DNA of 64,000 nt. Source: Choristoneura fumiferana. Its lineage: Eukaryota; Arthropoda; Insecta; Lepidoptera; Tortricidae. The stretch covers positions 2,982,741 through 3,046,740 of the forward strand of contig NC_133473.1 in NCBI RefSeq assembly GCF_025370935.1. The letters are read 5' to 3'. A model generated the notes under the pieces. That model saw nothing but the letters and a program-made list of their open reading frames with translations, was not told where the DNA came from and searched no databases. The translations under genes and the position numbers were made by a program. This document shows positions 42,039 to 54,069 of the stretch, piece by piece. The first letter of the stretch is position 1; each line of letters begins with the position of its first letter.

Positions 42039-42658
42039 AGGGTTCCGTAGCCAAAGTGGGAAAAACGAAACCCTTATTGTTTCGCCATGTCTGTCTGTCT
42101 GTCTGTCTGTCCGTCCGGCTTTGCTCAGGGACTGTCAATGCTAGAAAGCTGTAATTTTGCACGAATATATATGTAAACTATGCCGACAAAATGGTACAAT
42201 AAAAAAAATTCAAAAATTTTTTTTACGGTACCTCACATAGACGTAAAGTGGGGTTGATTTTTTTTCTCATACAACCCTGTTGTGTGGGGTGTCGTTGGAT
42301 AGGTCTTTTAAAACCATTAGGGTAGTGGTAAACGATTTTTCGATTTAGTGATTTGTTTGCAAAATATTCAACTTTAAAGTGCAAATTTTAATTAAAATCG
42401 AGCGTCCTCTAAAATCTAAACCGGTGGGCGGAAAAATTTGAAAAAAATCAGGATGGTAGTATATCAAACTTACAAGAAAAACAGCTATAACGGTTAAGTT
42501 TTCTTGAGAATTATTAGTAGTTTAAAAGTAAATAGCAGCCTAAGGTATAAAATATACCTAAACGAAATCCTTAGAAAAATATTAGGTACTTCATTTTTTC
42601 GTAATAGCTACGGAACCCTATTTCGGGTGTGTCCGACACGCTCTTGGCTGGTTTTTTT
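42039..42658 (-). repeat. Dispersed repeat A, near full length
   Basis: agggttccgtagccaaagtg to gtccgacacgctcttggctg; the inverse of 421-1,030. The (TCTG)n run at 42,090 is the shared acagacagac block. Confidence 0.75.
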
Positions 42659-44879
42659 AGTCTTACATTAATTTGAACTCTTAATCGACATTATTTTAAA
42701 GGCTGCAATTAATGAAACCATTATACATTAAAGTAAAGGTTCAGCAAATGACCACAATGCGAGAGGGACAAACACTATGTGAGCTAAAATAAAAATAGCG
42801 TACATTGCCAGTGAAAACTCCGTCAAAATGGATTCAGCCGTTACGGATTACACAGAACAAATAGACAGAGAAAAAATAAGAAATCACTGTTTTGTTATAA
42901 TAAGATGAAATGAAAATATTATGTCTCAGCCTCACTAATTAGTGACACATAATATTTTCATCATACAATTAGTTAAAATCTGATCTGTTATTTTGATATT
43001 ACACACAGAGACTTTCATTTTATTTATTTTTACAGATAATAGGTAATAAATAGGATAGGTTCTAAATTTCGCAAAGGTTAACTGATCAGATACATTGACT
43101 TGTCCATAAGAATAGACCATCGACGATTTTTGAATTAGCTTAGACATTATTTAAGTAAGGTGTCTGACTTCACCAAAAGAAAAATGTTTAATAATCTACC
43201 AACGAAAACGTACAGAAACAGTAGTAACATTATACACACAAAACATAAATTCGGAACTTCTCTCCCCGTATAGACACCGCGGTATATGTGAAGCGTCAAC
43301 TTAATACGCTTTTAATTAAGGATGTTTCAGCAAATTGAGTGAGAAAGTTTGTACTTAATTCGTTAAAGAACCATCAGAGTATTAATTATGGAACTGATGG
43401 AAAACCAAGGGATTGTGTACTTAACGTTAACAAGGTTGTTTAAGGTTTGAAAAATATTCAGAGTAATAGGAACTATGCGCGAGCGGATAAAGTTTATAGA
43501 GAAAAAATAAAGGTTGACCCACAGAGGATAATTATCTGGAATATTGAGAGATAAAGGATGAAGCTAAAAAGATTTAGAAGGTTGACAGCGTTATGTTTTG
43601 AAATAGTTAATGGTTCAAAAACTTCAAACAAGTGGTATTCCATTATATTTATTTCATTATAGTATGATCGTGGTCTACTAGCTACTAATGGCGCATTTTA
43701 TGCAAGTGATTAAGTTAAAATGTGAGAATACTCGTAAATGGTCGGCATAATGCAGACGAATGCAGGCTAAAATTACGGCCAGCGTACTTGTATTTTTTTC
43801 ATTTTTAAATATTTGAACATGGATTGCTTTAGAGCCGAACAAAAAAGCTAGATGACAGATGAAAGGGAGACAGATAGAAATGACGATAAAAAGAAGATGA
43901 CACCCAATATAAGGAAATAAAGAATAAGTATATTATGATTTTGTAAATATTGCAAATGAGGAGAGCTAATCCTTATGCTGAAACTGGGACCTATTGCCTC
44001 AAAATGTGTTTTGTGTATTTTTTTTTGTGAATTGTTTTTTGTTTGCATTTGTGGCAATTAGACCACAAGCACAAGAATACGCTGTAGATAAAAAAAACAA
44101 AGGACACTTCGCACCAACTGACCTAGTACCAAACTAAGCAAAGCATTAAGACGATCAGGTAAAGCATGACTATTATGAACAGAGAAAGAAAGAGCACATA
44201 TTAATGACAACAGATCGTGTCAAAGAATTTATATTGCCTGGATACTTCATAGTTTTCATTTTTATGGTAGGTACCGATATCATCAAATATAAAAACCTTT
44301 GAATGATGAATTGACAGTATCCTTAAAAATGATTCGAATGACTTTGTAACATCATTCCGCTTTTTGTGCAGTCAAATATTAGTAACTGTATCGAGCTTTG
44401 CTCAAAGTTTTTTTGCTAAATTGTTTCTTTTTAGAATAAACGTACATTCAAATAAGCTTTAAAACTAAAACGTAAACTAAATAAATATTTAAATAAAAAA
44501 GTCGCGTTCGATATAAATTTGAACTCTACACTTCCAGTTTACGAGTAAAACACTATATTGTTGAACCATCACGCTGACGACAGACCCATTAACAGATCTT
44601 ATTGTACGTGAAATTGTAGAACAAAACCATTCTAACTCGAAAACTCCCATTTTTCCAGAGATGAGAAAGAACAAGATCGATTGTTCGCCTCCGAAAGCCT
44701 CCACCTAACAAATTTTATCGAAATCGTTGGAACCGTTTCAGAGATCCCCGATGTAAATAAATATATACGAGTAAAGAAATAATAAATTAATGTACCGTCA
44801 AGGGCTTTAATTCATGAGCCAAAATGGAACCATTTCACAGTAAACGTCATAGTGGCATCGCATTAATTAATAATAAAAA
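42659..44879. other. Unassigned 2.2-kb interval with a small palindrome
   Basis: 42,911-42,960 is a near-perfect palindrome (tgaaaatattatgt / complement, centre tcactaattagtga). No gene signal elsewhere. Confidence 0.35.
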
Positions 44880-45528
44880 AAAACTGACCAAGAGCGTGTC
44901 GGAGACGCCCAAAATAGGGTTCCGTAGCCATTACGAAAAAATAAGTAATATTTCTCTAAGGATTTCGTATTTTATATGCAATTTTCCAAGTTAAGGTATA
45001 TTTTATTTATACCTTAGGCTGCTATTTACTCACTCATAAACTACTAATAATTCTCAAGCAAACTTAGCCGTTATAGTTTTCCTTGAAAGTTTGATATACT
45101 TACTACTATCCTGATTTTTTTTTAAATTTTCCACCCACCGGTTTATATTTTAGAGGGGGAGGGGGGGAGGCTCGGTTTTAATGAAAATTTGCACTTTAAA
45201 GTTGAATATTTCGCAAACAAATCACTGAGTCGAAAGATCGTCTTTGCAAACCCCTAATGGTTTTAAAAGACCAAAACAACGATACCCCACACTATAGGGT
45301 TGGAGGAGAAAAAAATCCCCCCACTTTACGTCTATGGGAAGTACCCTAAAAAAATTTTTTTTTAATTTTTAAATGTACTATTTTGTCGGCATAGTTTACA
45401 TATATATCCGTGCAAAATTACATCTTTCTAGCATTGATAGTCCCTGAGCAAAGCCGCAGACGGACAGACAGACAGACATGGCGAAACTATAAGGGTTCCG
45501 TTTTTGCCATTTTAGCTCCGGAACCCTA
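44880..45528 (+). repeat. Dispersed repeat A
   Basis: Full landmark set: gaccaagagcgtgtcgga, gggttccgtagccattacga, ttgtcggcatagtttacata, gaccgacag-type block, gctccggaaccct. Confidence 0.75.
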
Positions 45529-45849
45529 ATAATGTCTTTGACAATACAAAAATTGCTGGTCTAAAGATAATAAGATAAGGCATTGCATAAATTATTTTTA
45601 TTTTTAAGTTATTTGAGACTTCCGAGTTAATGATTTATAATGGTCTGGTAACGTCAAGCCGGGCAAATGGATCTGATGTCATGGTGAGAGCATCGAACTG
45701 AAGCAACCAAAATAATAAGATAAAACTCACTTATTTGTGGTGCAATGTCCTGTAGCCAATGCTGAATGTATTGTGTTGAAATCGTTTGATCTAAAAGTGA
45801 ACGACTTTACGCTGTAACATTTTTTTACGCTGTTGTTGCGTATATATAA

Positions 45850-45965
45850 TTTATTGAATCAGGCTTTACTTTACGGAGGTCCATATCAATAAACTTAAAT
45901 AAATTCTTTACTCACCCGCGACCTTTTTCTAAGGTCGCGGGTGAGCAAAGAAATTATTTTAGGTC
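45850..45965. mobile_element. Penelope-type P2 with head-to-head hairpin
   Basis: Conserved tail ttgaatcaggctttacttta plus a 22-base hairpin: ttctttactcacccgcgacc (45904) against 45931-45952 with one mismatch and a 5-base loop. The arms are the P2 terminal sequence facing itself. Confidence 0.7.
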
Positions 45966-46017
45966 GTTGCGTACCTACATTTAAATTTTGCGGCACTATG
46001 GCAGATGCCATTTTTTT

Positions 46018-46469
46018 AGGGTTCCGTACCCAAAGGGTGCCAACGGAACCCTATTACTGAGACTCCGTTGTCTGTCTGTCCGCCCGTCTGTCACAGGGCT
46101 CTATCTCTTGAGGCGTAATAGCTAGGCACTTGAAATTTTCACAGATTATGTAATACTGTGGCCGCTATAACAACAAATACTAAAAAAGAATAAAATAACT
46201 ATTTAAGGGGGGCTCCGATATAGCAAACGTGTTTTTTTTTTGCCGTTTTTTTGCTCTATATTAATAACGCCAACAGACGCTTTAAATATTCACCGAGTAT
46301 TTAGTTATGTAATCAATTTAAAAATAAATAATTAAATTAAAATAAAATAAATATTCAAGGAGCCTCCCATACAAGCAAACTTTTTTTTTGTTAATATCTA
46401 ATGTTGTCTACATTATGGTACGGAACCCTTCGTGCGCGAGTTCGACTCGCACTTGGCCAGTTTTTTTTA
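46018..46469 (+). repeat. Dispersed repeat B
   Basis: agggttccgtacccaaaggg to gttcgactcgcacttggcca. Inverse copy at 54,985-55,290; fragment at 48,485-48,540. Related to repeat A at the termini. Confidence 0.7.
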
Positions 46470-47095
46470 AATTTAGCGCGTATCGTCGTAATATTTTTAC
46501 GAGACGATCGAGCCAAGACTTCTTTGTCTATCGTCCCTAAATTATTTTAGTGTAAGTAGCCAGTTTAATATAACCTTTTTAATGTTTGTTTTGTTTCGTC
46601 AAATCGTAAATTTATTTACACAGGTTTCGCGTTTTCTTGTTTTGTACACTTTTTTTATACATTTAAAGCTGTTCCCTACCCAGATGGATATCCATCTGCT
46701 AACCATTCACCCGTCAGTCTTACTCCTTTATTCATATTTGTATGATACGATCCGTAGCATCAGTTGCATTAAGTTTCTGCAACAAAACTATAACCAATGT
46801 CGTACAGGGCTGGAAAAAATTGATAAGCCTTGGACGGAACCATCCATAAATCTTTATGTTAGTTCATTTTCCTCAAATGAAACATTATTTTATAAAAAAC
46901 AAAACTCAATCTGAAGGTCTTCTGTCATGTTTACGTGTTCTTCTTATTAGAGTATTTTTTTACATTAGAGAAATTTCATCCTACCGATTAGTATACTAAT
47001 AATAACCTAACCATTAAAATTATATTTTAAATACCTACAAGCTTTTTTTGCTGACTGTACTTGCATTGTCCCCAAACTAAATTTGCATACCTAAT
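46470..47095. other. Unassigned
   Basis: A 110-codon plus-strand frame at 46,582-46,914 has no recognisable features beyond AT-driven Phe/Tyr/Leu content; treated as chance. Confidence 0.35.
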
Positions 47096-47099
47096 TTTG

Positions 47100-47305
47100 A
47101 TCGAGTCCATGCTATTGAAGAGTTCCGTCCTGCGGAGACGATCCTGGTTGGACTAAATTATTGTATTGTCACGCGATTTACATAAGTATTCCAAATTTCA
47201 AGTCAATCTGACTACTGAAAGTTGGTCGAATATAACTTGCAAGATTTGATTACAGACAGACGCAGACAGACAGACAACGGTACAGTGAAACTAAATAAAA
47301 GCTTG
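47100..47305 (+). repeat. Dispersed repeat K (LINE 3' end-like)
   Basis: agagttccgtcctgcggaga, cgatcctgg, gaaactaaataaaagcttgt; partner at 59,900-60,050. Confidence 0.6.
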
Positions 47306-47517
47306 TAATAAATTAGCGAATGTTTTATTTTCAAATTTTTAGCTGGTTCGATTCCCAAGTGAGAAAATTTTAGAAAATCTTTGAATGGAAAAATGAGTAA
47401 AATCTAAGTAAAATAATATGAGCTAACTTCAAGATTTATCTAAGGTAGTTTTCTCTTCAGGTTTCATAATTTTTTTCCACGCTGTAAATATTTTAGTAAA
47501 TTTGGCCTTGCCTGCTG

Positions 47518-47623
47518 CCTGGGCCCGCGTGGGAACTACTGCCCAAACCCTCTGATTCTGAGAGGAGGCCTGTGCCCAGCAGTGGGACGTATATAGGCTG
47601 GGATGATGATGATGATGATGATG
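47518..47623 (+). mobile_element. SINE 1 / RTE shared 3' tail
   Basis: ggcccgcgtgggaactactg, gtgcccagcagtgggacgta, then seven GAT units. Confidence 0.75.
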
Positions 47624-47932
47624 GCCTTGCAAAAGTTCACTTAACCGGAGATTGGACAGCTGATTTGACATCGGTTTTCGAGATATTAGCTGCAACTCAC
47701 ACACTTGTTTTTCTCCCAATACCATCTTCCATTTTAACCTGATTCTAAGTAGGCTCAGTTGTTTTAATGACAGTTTTTGCCGCTCAGTACACAACCTCGC
47801 AGGCCTTGTGCCACATTTGAGGTCGCTGCCTTGTGCATGGACGTGACATTACTTCGACCTCGACTATGCATTCGTTGATTGCTCTTTAGAAAACAGGTGT
47901 AAATTAGTACAGTTTTGAATATTGCCTTTCAA

Positions 47933-48355
47933 TGAGGGCTATCGTTTTTTGTCTCACTAGATGGCGCACTGTTGCGTGAGGTTTTTAGGTATGGCTTTCA
48001 AAGTCTGTTATTACGGGCGTGAAAACAAAGTTTATATTAAAATCATATTTAATACACCTTAAAACCGTACCATAAAAATATCGAGCATGCCACAGTGTTG
48101 CATAGTCCCCGTTTTGTTCGGAAAATAGGGAGGACAAAGGTTTCCGAAAGACAAAACTGTTTTAAAAGACAGACATTCATTGCCCCGGAACGCATATTTA
48201 CCATAATTAATTTCAGATATTGCAAAATATTCACAAAATTATTCTAATTATAAATAAACCCGCGTAGCTCACCCAAAAACTAAGAGATTTGACATTACGG
48301 AGACCTCACGCTACACTAGCGCCTCTAGTGGCGAATTCATACGCGGTAGCCCTCA
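47933..48355. mobile_element. MITE with TGAGGGCTAYCG ends
   Basis: Arms of about 60 bases: gagggctatcg..tcactagatggcgc..gcgtgaggt and its complement at 48,300-48,355. About 420 bp. Confidence 0.7.
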
Positions 48356-48590
48356 TTTCGACGCTAAACAGCTTTGTTGGGCATATTTTGGTCTACTTTT
48401 CCACTTCATTATCTCATCTACCATTGAAGAGAGATATCATCATCTACTGTTGAAGAATTAAATTGAAATCAAATCAGCTGGTTGACTAAAAAATTCGCCA
48501 AGTGCGAGTCGGACTAGTACACCGCCGGTTTTATTCACATTTGTAGATCCATGAATATCCAGTATTAGCAAAACCACTCTCGTAAACAAA

Positions 48591-49190
48591 ATGTGCGTAA
48601 TGTGGGGTCATTTTAAATGGTCATACAGTACAATACAAACGGGCCTTTCTCTTAAAAGCTGTATCCCTAACTTTTTCTGGATTTTGAAATTTTTATGTTA
48701 CATCTACTCAGAATCACGAGTGCTATTTATTTTAACAGGTGAAAAAAAGTGTCCCAAAACTTTATATTCCATTCCGTTACCTTTCCCATATACACTTATA
48801 TGAGAGTAACGGAACGGAAGTACAAAAAATATATGCAAATTTTTGGGATACTTTTTTACCTGACTGCGAAGAAGGGTTATGTGTTTGACGCGTATGTATG
48901 TATGTATGTCTATTCCTATGTCCTCTCGTAACTACTCAACGGCTGCACCGATTTTAATAAATGATACGTCATTGGATTCGTCTTGATGTCGCAAGTGACA
49001 ATGGGTACATGCAATTCTTGAAAAATCAAAATGCCGGATTTTTGGCGCCAAATTGTTAGTTTTCGTAAAATGTTTTTTAATTTAAATCTATCGATAACTA
49101 GCCCATTCTAAATATATATGGGGTTATAATAGTTTCAATCTACCATTTTCACAGAACTATTTAAAAAGTTTGAAATAAAACAATAAATTA
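48591..49190. other. Repeat-rich, partly duplicated at 49,380-49,490
   Basis: cgggcctttctcttaaaagc ... ttttgaaatttttatg ... actcagaatcacgagtgcta recurs at 49,390-49,480. Includes gtatgtatgtatgt at 48,893. No gene. Confidence 0.4.
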
Positions 49191-49194
49191 AAAA

Positions 49195-49360
49195 AAAACA
49201 AAAACCCGACTGCCTTTAAAATACTAAAAAGAAGAAAACAAGTCTAGAGGGCTAGAATTTGTTAAGTAGCTGAATTAAAGTTGAACAGTCGGGACCCATT
49301 TATATCGTGTCGCTCAAAAATTCTTACCTAGTGGGTCCCGACTGTTGACTATTTCTGGAA
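49195..49360. mobile_element. CCCGACTG hairpin MITE without insert
   Basis: acaaaaacccgactgccttt, gttgaacagtcgggacccat, short loop with attcttaccta, then gggtcccgactgttg. Serves as the empty counterpart of the next element. Confidence 0.75.
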
Positions 49361-49492
49361 TACAATAAATGGTCAGTGTTTATATAATGGGCTCTCTTAA
49401 AAGTTGTACCCCTATTTTTTATGGTATTTTGAAATTTTTATGATTCTACTCAGAGTCACAAGTACTATCGATTTCAATTGGTGAAAAAATAA

Positions 49493-50405
49493 ACAAAAAC
49501 CCGACTGCCTTAAAAACACTAAAAAGAAGAAAACAAGTCTATTGGGCTAGAACTCTGTTAAGTAGCTAACTTAAAGTTCAACAGTCGGGACCCATTTGAA
49601 TAGTGACCAGCTCAAAAATTCTTACAGCCTTATTCATAAAAAGTTAGAGCCTCCTTGAAGGCTCCTTGAAGGCCCGATGCTTAAAAACATGATTCATAAA
49701 CGTCTGTTAGCGCTAATCAGTCGATCAAGGCTCTGCTAAAGTTAGAGGACCGTAGACCCTCCTTTATCTCCCTGCTAAGTCACAAAATGGCCGCCATAAG
49801 TTTGAACAGCTGACTTTGACAAGAGCAAAAAACCATACCGAAGATATTTATAGTGAAGGCAGGGCTACGCAGATTAAAAAAAAAAAACTGGAAAATTTAT
49901 TTTCAGGAATTTGTATTTAAAAATCCTCTAAATTAGCAACAATAAATTAACAATAAATATGAAAAAAAAATTAGCATGATTACGGCTTTTTGCACAACAT
50001 AAACATGCGGATCGAAAATGGCGGGAAAACAAACATCTCGCTTTTTATTTTTTTTCCTGCTAATTTGCTGTCACTGCTGTCATTTTTTTTTTAATTATCG
50101 ATTAGGCCATTTTTTGTCTTTGATTTGTCAAGGTGGCCAACATAACGCGTCTAATCCGTCTATCAGCAGCTCAACAACTAGCAGACTGCTAGCAAGTGTT
50201 TATGAATCATACTTCTTGACAACCGTCTATTAAGCTTAATCAGTCTGCTAAGTAACAGACCGATCAAACCTCAATTAAGGTTTTTTTATGAATAAGGCTG
50301 TTAGTATCTAATGGGTCCCGACTGTTGAAATTTAAGTTAGCTAATTAACCTAGGCAACTTGACTTGTTCTTTTTCTCAGTATTTTTAAGGCAGTTGAGTT
50401 TTTGA
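49493..50405. mobile_element. CCCGACTG hairpin MITE split by a PIF-like element
   Basis: Left arm 49,493-49,600, right arm 50,304-50,405 (gggtcccgactgttgaaatt ... cagtatttttaaggcagttg), complementary along nearly the whole length. The loop is interrupted at TTA by 49,625-50,300. Confidence 0.8.
49625..50300 (+). mobile_element. PIF/Harbinger-like MITE, copy 1, TTA duplication
   Basis: 676 bp; ends CAGCCTTATTCATAAAAA and complement; TTA at 49622-49624 and 50301-50303. A 71-codon frame inside is chance. Confidence 0.88.
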
Positions 50406-51140
50406 TTGTTTAATTAATGACTGTATCTTTTGATTGCGTTGACTTAGGAAGCTAGTATAGTAGAAAAACTAATGACTTAACGCTTAACGCTATTTGTTAT
50501 TTTCCTTTTTTTATTTTACTCATTTTATATTGTGTTATATACCAAATGAGAATTATACAATATGATGGTTATAAGAAATAATAGTTATACCAAATGATAC
50601 TTATACATAGTAAAAATGGATATTTTAATATTATACCAGACATTTTATCATATAAAATGAGCGATTATACCCTTTGAAAATATGTCAAATGGTGTGATGT
50701 CAAATGAAAATATATAAACTATGTTTATACCGGTCATTACACACCCGTAGTCTACAACTCTGTTAAGTAACTTATACATCAATAGTTTAGTTAGAACTAT
50801 CACTATCACTGGGAATTTTTGAGTTGGTTACGATTTTAAAGGGGTACACTTTAGTTAATTTTATTTTTTAGTTTTCGTTTTAAGTTTTTTAAGGCTTTTT
50901 GATTTTAAACGTTGTTTTTTTACGTCGTCAGCAATTATTTGATTTCAAAATGAAAGATACGCTGAAGTACTTTGCGCAGAAAAACGTAATGCTTATACAT
51001 TTACTCTCCATAAAATTTCCATTCCAGCGGCGGCTTCAATGAAAATCAATTCTAAAGAATGTAATCCCCGAAAACAAATTTGCAACGATCAAAACACGTT
51101 ATCCCAATATGTACGAGTATCTAAATCGAACTCGTTTAAA
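50406..51140. other. Unassigned, with recurring TTATACCAAATGA-like motifs
   Basis: At 50,540-50,735 the motif recurs about five times in diverged form at irregular spacing. No gene. Confidence 0.35.
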
Positions 51141-51147
51141 ATTCCCA

Positions 51148-51290
51148 CATTTAATCCAAAGATTGGTTCAACGTATTAAAAGACTTTTGTTATATTGTGT
51201 TTGGCTGTATTTGTTTTTTTTTTGTTTGACTTATGATAACAAAAGTCTTTTAATACGTTGAACCAATGTTTGGATTAAATGTGGGAACCA
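51148..51290. mobile_element. Hairpin MITE with ~54-base arms
   Basis: ttcccacatttaatccaaag ... ggttcaacgtattaaaagac ttttgttat against its complement; about 40-base loop rich in T. Confidence 0.85.
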
Positions 51291-51299
51291 ATTACGGAC

Positions 51300-52010
51300 T
51301 ACAACTGTAGACCCATATTATTCTTTTAAAGAGTCCACCCGGTAGACGTTTTTAGATCGAGTGACACTTCTATTTCTTTAATTGCTAGTTCTGTGAATAA
51401 TCACTTTTCTCGAACTCATTGTGATGACGTCAAAGAACATTTAACGTGGTTTATTAGTGTTTGACAAACCGAATCGATTACTGTGGAAAATCCTGACACG
51501 AGCAGGCAATGAGTAAGTAATTAATTATATTTATAGGGCGACTGAGTCATTATTTACCACAAAATCACACCTGAAACATAGGAATTTCCTAGTTCAGGTA
51601 ATGAATTATTTCTTTCTTTAATAGGTCTAGTCAGCTTACTATACTTGTTTTGTTTTTGTAAGAGAAATAAAGATTTATTATTATTGTTATTACATGTTTG
51701 GAAGAAGCTTTGTTCTGTGTGTGAACCGCACCTGTAGAAAAATCGTCTTTTCCGCAGGTGTTCGCAATTTTGTGTAAGTTATGTTCAATATTTAGGGAAA
51801 GATTTATTTAGGGAAACAGATACTGTTCTAGGGATAAAAAAGCAAAACTTATGCTAGTTTGTAAGAACGAAAATCTTAAAGCTCCTGGTGACAAGAAAAC
51901 TTCAGGGGGAACGACCAAGAGGAAGGATCTATCCAATGGACATATATAACACTCGCGACAACACCAAAATATATGTCTAAGTATCTACATATTCAAACAC
52001 ACCCTGCTAA
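51300..52010. other. Unassigned
   Basis: No gene signal. Confidence 0.3.
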
Positions 52011-52014
52011 AGAC

Positions 52015-52500
52015 CGAGACAATGGGGAATGTATGAAAATTTTAGAAACGGTTGAATCTTTTTTAATCGATAGGAATAACCTTTCTAATTAACAGAAAAA
52101 ATATCGGATTTTTAAGTAGCATAAATTAATTAAAAAATATTAAAGAGCCGCCAAATTACGATAGTGCGGTCGTTTTCGGGTTGTTCCACAGCCCAGAACA
52201 AAAAATAAAAAATAACATTTGTTTTGACAGGTGACACTCTTTACCGGCCCGGATAATACCGACATGGAAATATCGACCCTGTTTTTCATAGATCTCATCA
52301 GTTTCTATGGGCGTGTACATGGAAAACAGGGTCCGGTCCGGACGGGTAAACAGACACATATATTTTTTTTAAGTAATTTGGCAGTGAAAACTCTTTAATT
52401 TTTTAAAATTATTTGATGCTTCTTAAAAATCTGATATTTTTTTCTGTTAATTAGATAGGTTATTCCTATCGATAAAAAAAGTTTCCCTCCCCATTGGTGA
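52015..52500 (-). repeat. Dispersed repeat H, longest copy
   Basis: gacaatggggaatgtatgaa, aacagaaaaaatatcggatt, ggtgacactctttaccggcc, tttctatgggcgtgtacatg; inverse of 22,785-23,100. Confidence 0.65.
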
Positions 52501-52574
52501 TCAATTATCTGCTTAACGAATTCTTGGACTTCCCGACCCTCAGCAACGAGGATTAAGAAGACAAAAGGAGGAGA

Positions 52575-52650
52575 AATTGTCTACATCATCAACTTCATCA
52601 TATCGGCTGTAGCCATAGACATTCAGTTGCTTCGGTTAATTGCCTTCATA
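52575..52650 (-). mobile_element. RTE LINE tail, internally deleted
   Basis: catcatcaacttcatcatat cggctgtagcc then gttgcttcggtt. Confidence 0.55.
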
Positions 52651-53440
52651 ATATTTAGCCAATTATCCATACATAATTATTAATTTATCAGCGTATTATC
52701 GGCCCTTACGAAATCATCCAAATAATTTTACTTTAATCTTAAAACCATTAAGTTTGTAATTAACTTGCGTGCGGGTTGGAAACTGATGATTTAAATATTT
52801 TTTATTTAGAAATTCTTTTAGTTCAATGATAATTTAAACTTAAAAAAACTTAAAAAATTTGGGGTATAAAATTTTTCGAGTTTAAAAAAGAAGCATAATA
52901 AAAAAATCCAAATTAAAAACATAATCAACACATTTTTAAATTCTGTTTCGTATATTCAATATTTCGATAATAACTTAGACTAAAATTGTGTAATAGGATC
53001 TGAAAAATTATGTACCTACGCTACCTACACACTTATTTAAATTCGTAAAAGTTTTTGGTAAGTATAATTCATATTGGTAGGGTTATTATAAGCTTTAACT
53101 TTATAGTCTATTTATATTTGTATTTTACTTTATTTTACTCGTATATTTATATTTGCTTCAAATCTTTCAAGTTAATTTTTATCCACTTCTAGTGGTCGAA
53201 TTGAAATCAGATGGCAATAAAAAAGTTAGCAAAAAGAACAACAACAAAAAAAATTGAACAAAATGTTTTTCACGAAGGATTTTTTTTAATTACTTTAATT
53301 ATGCATACATCTTTTTTTAATTTAATTTTACTGTTAAAGATAATTATGTAATTGATTTTAATATACTTAAATAAATAAATGCAAAGAAATCAGCTTAACC
53401 GACTGTAGTTCAAGATTACGGAAGAAAAAATAATTTAACT
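52651..53440. other. Unassigned, extremely AT-rich
   Basis: No gene signal. Confidence 0.3.
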
Positions 53441-53443
53441 TAC

Positions 53444-53590
53444 GTTTCTCACGTCCTCTCACTCACTTTAATTCAAAACCAAAATAATCCTGGCAACCGA
53501 ACAACACCGCAACTACGTAAATGCAGAAAAACAAAATGAAATTCGAAATTTAAATCGCGATTTTTTTTTAAACAAACACGTGCATTCACT
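53444..53590 (-). promoter_or_regulatory. Candidate untranslated leader exon and promoter for the transporter
   Basis: The minus strand shows a strong donor GAGAAAC/gtaagtt at 53444. Some 147 bases upstream is a CAGT initiator-like site (A at 53590) with TATAGTTTAA starting 28 bases before it. The segment is not visibly repetitive and a leader exon is required, since exon 1 has an acceptor in its 5' UTR. A rival donor (TTAC/gtgagt) lies at 36720. Linkage to the transporter is inference. Confidence 0.25.
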
Positions 53591-54055
53591 GCGTTCTAAA
53601 TTGAAACATTAAACTATACCAACAAACATTGCGTGTGTTTGGACATACTCTCAAGACTTTTGGCTTGTGTTGGTAGACCTGCTTTTTTCTTAGAAGCGTC
53701 TTTACTTGCAAGGTGGAAGGTGCTTCAATGATAGTTTTGAGGTCATAATACGTTGGTGCGTAGTTACGTTTCGCGGTTCCCTTTCATTGGCCTTCGCAGC
53801 ACCGCAGTCGTAGTCAACCTTCGTTAGGTATGCATCTCGGTTTTTAAATTGATTATACTTGAATTACTCGCTTAAAGTTTCATTCATAAAATGATATGGT
53901 TGAAAAGTAACTGTTAATGTTAGCACACCCAAAAAATATCTCAAAATGAGAGAGGTCTATGTCTAGCAGTAGGAATGTTTTCCGGGATAAATGATAGCCT
54001 TTTTCACCGCTCCTAGGAATACGTGGAGGTATCAAGTTGAAATTAATATCAAATA
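53591..54055. other. Unassigned; possible promoter-proximal sequence
   Basis: Minus strand contains a CCAAT-like ggccaatgaaag near 53,790. A repeat E-like piece at 53,985-54,060. Confidence 0.25.
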
Positions 54056-54069
54056 CTTAGGTCTGGTGA

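Noticed and set aside
46582..46914. 110-codon plus-strand open frame
   Set aside because: No motif, no splice context, composition expected of AT-rich DNA.
49625..50300. Coding potential in the PIF-like MITE (71-codon frame)
   Set aside because: The frame is not kept in the second copy at 56.7 kb, and it resembles no transposase.
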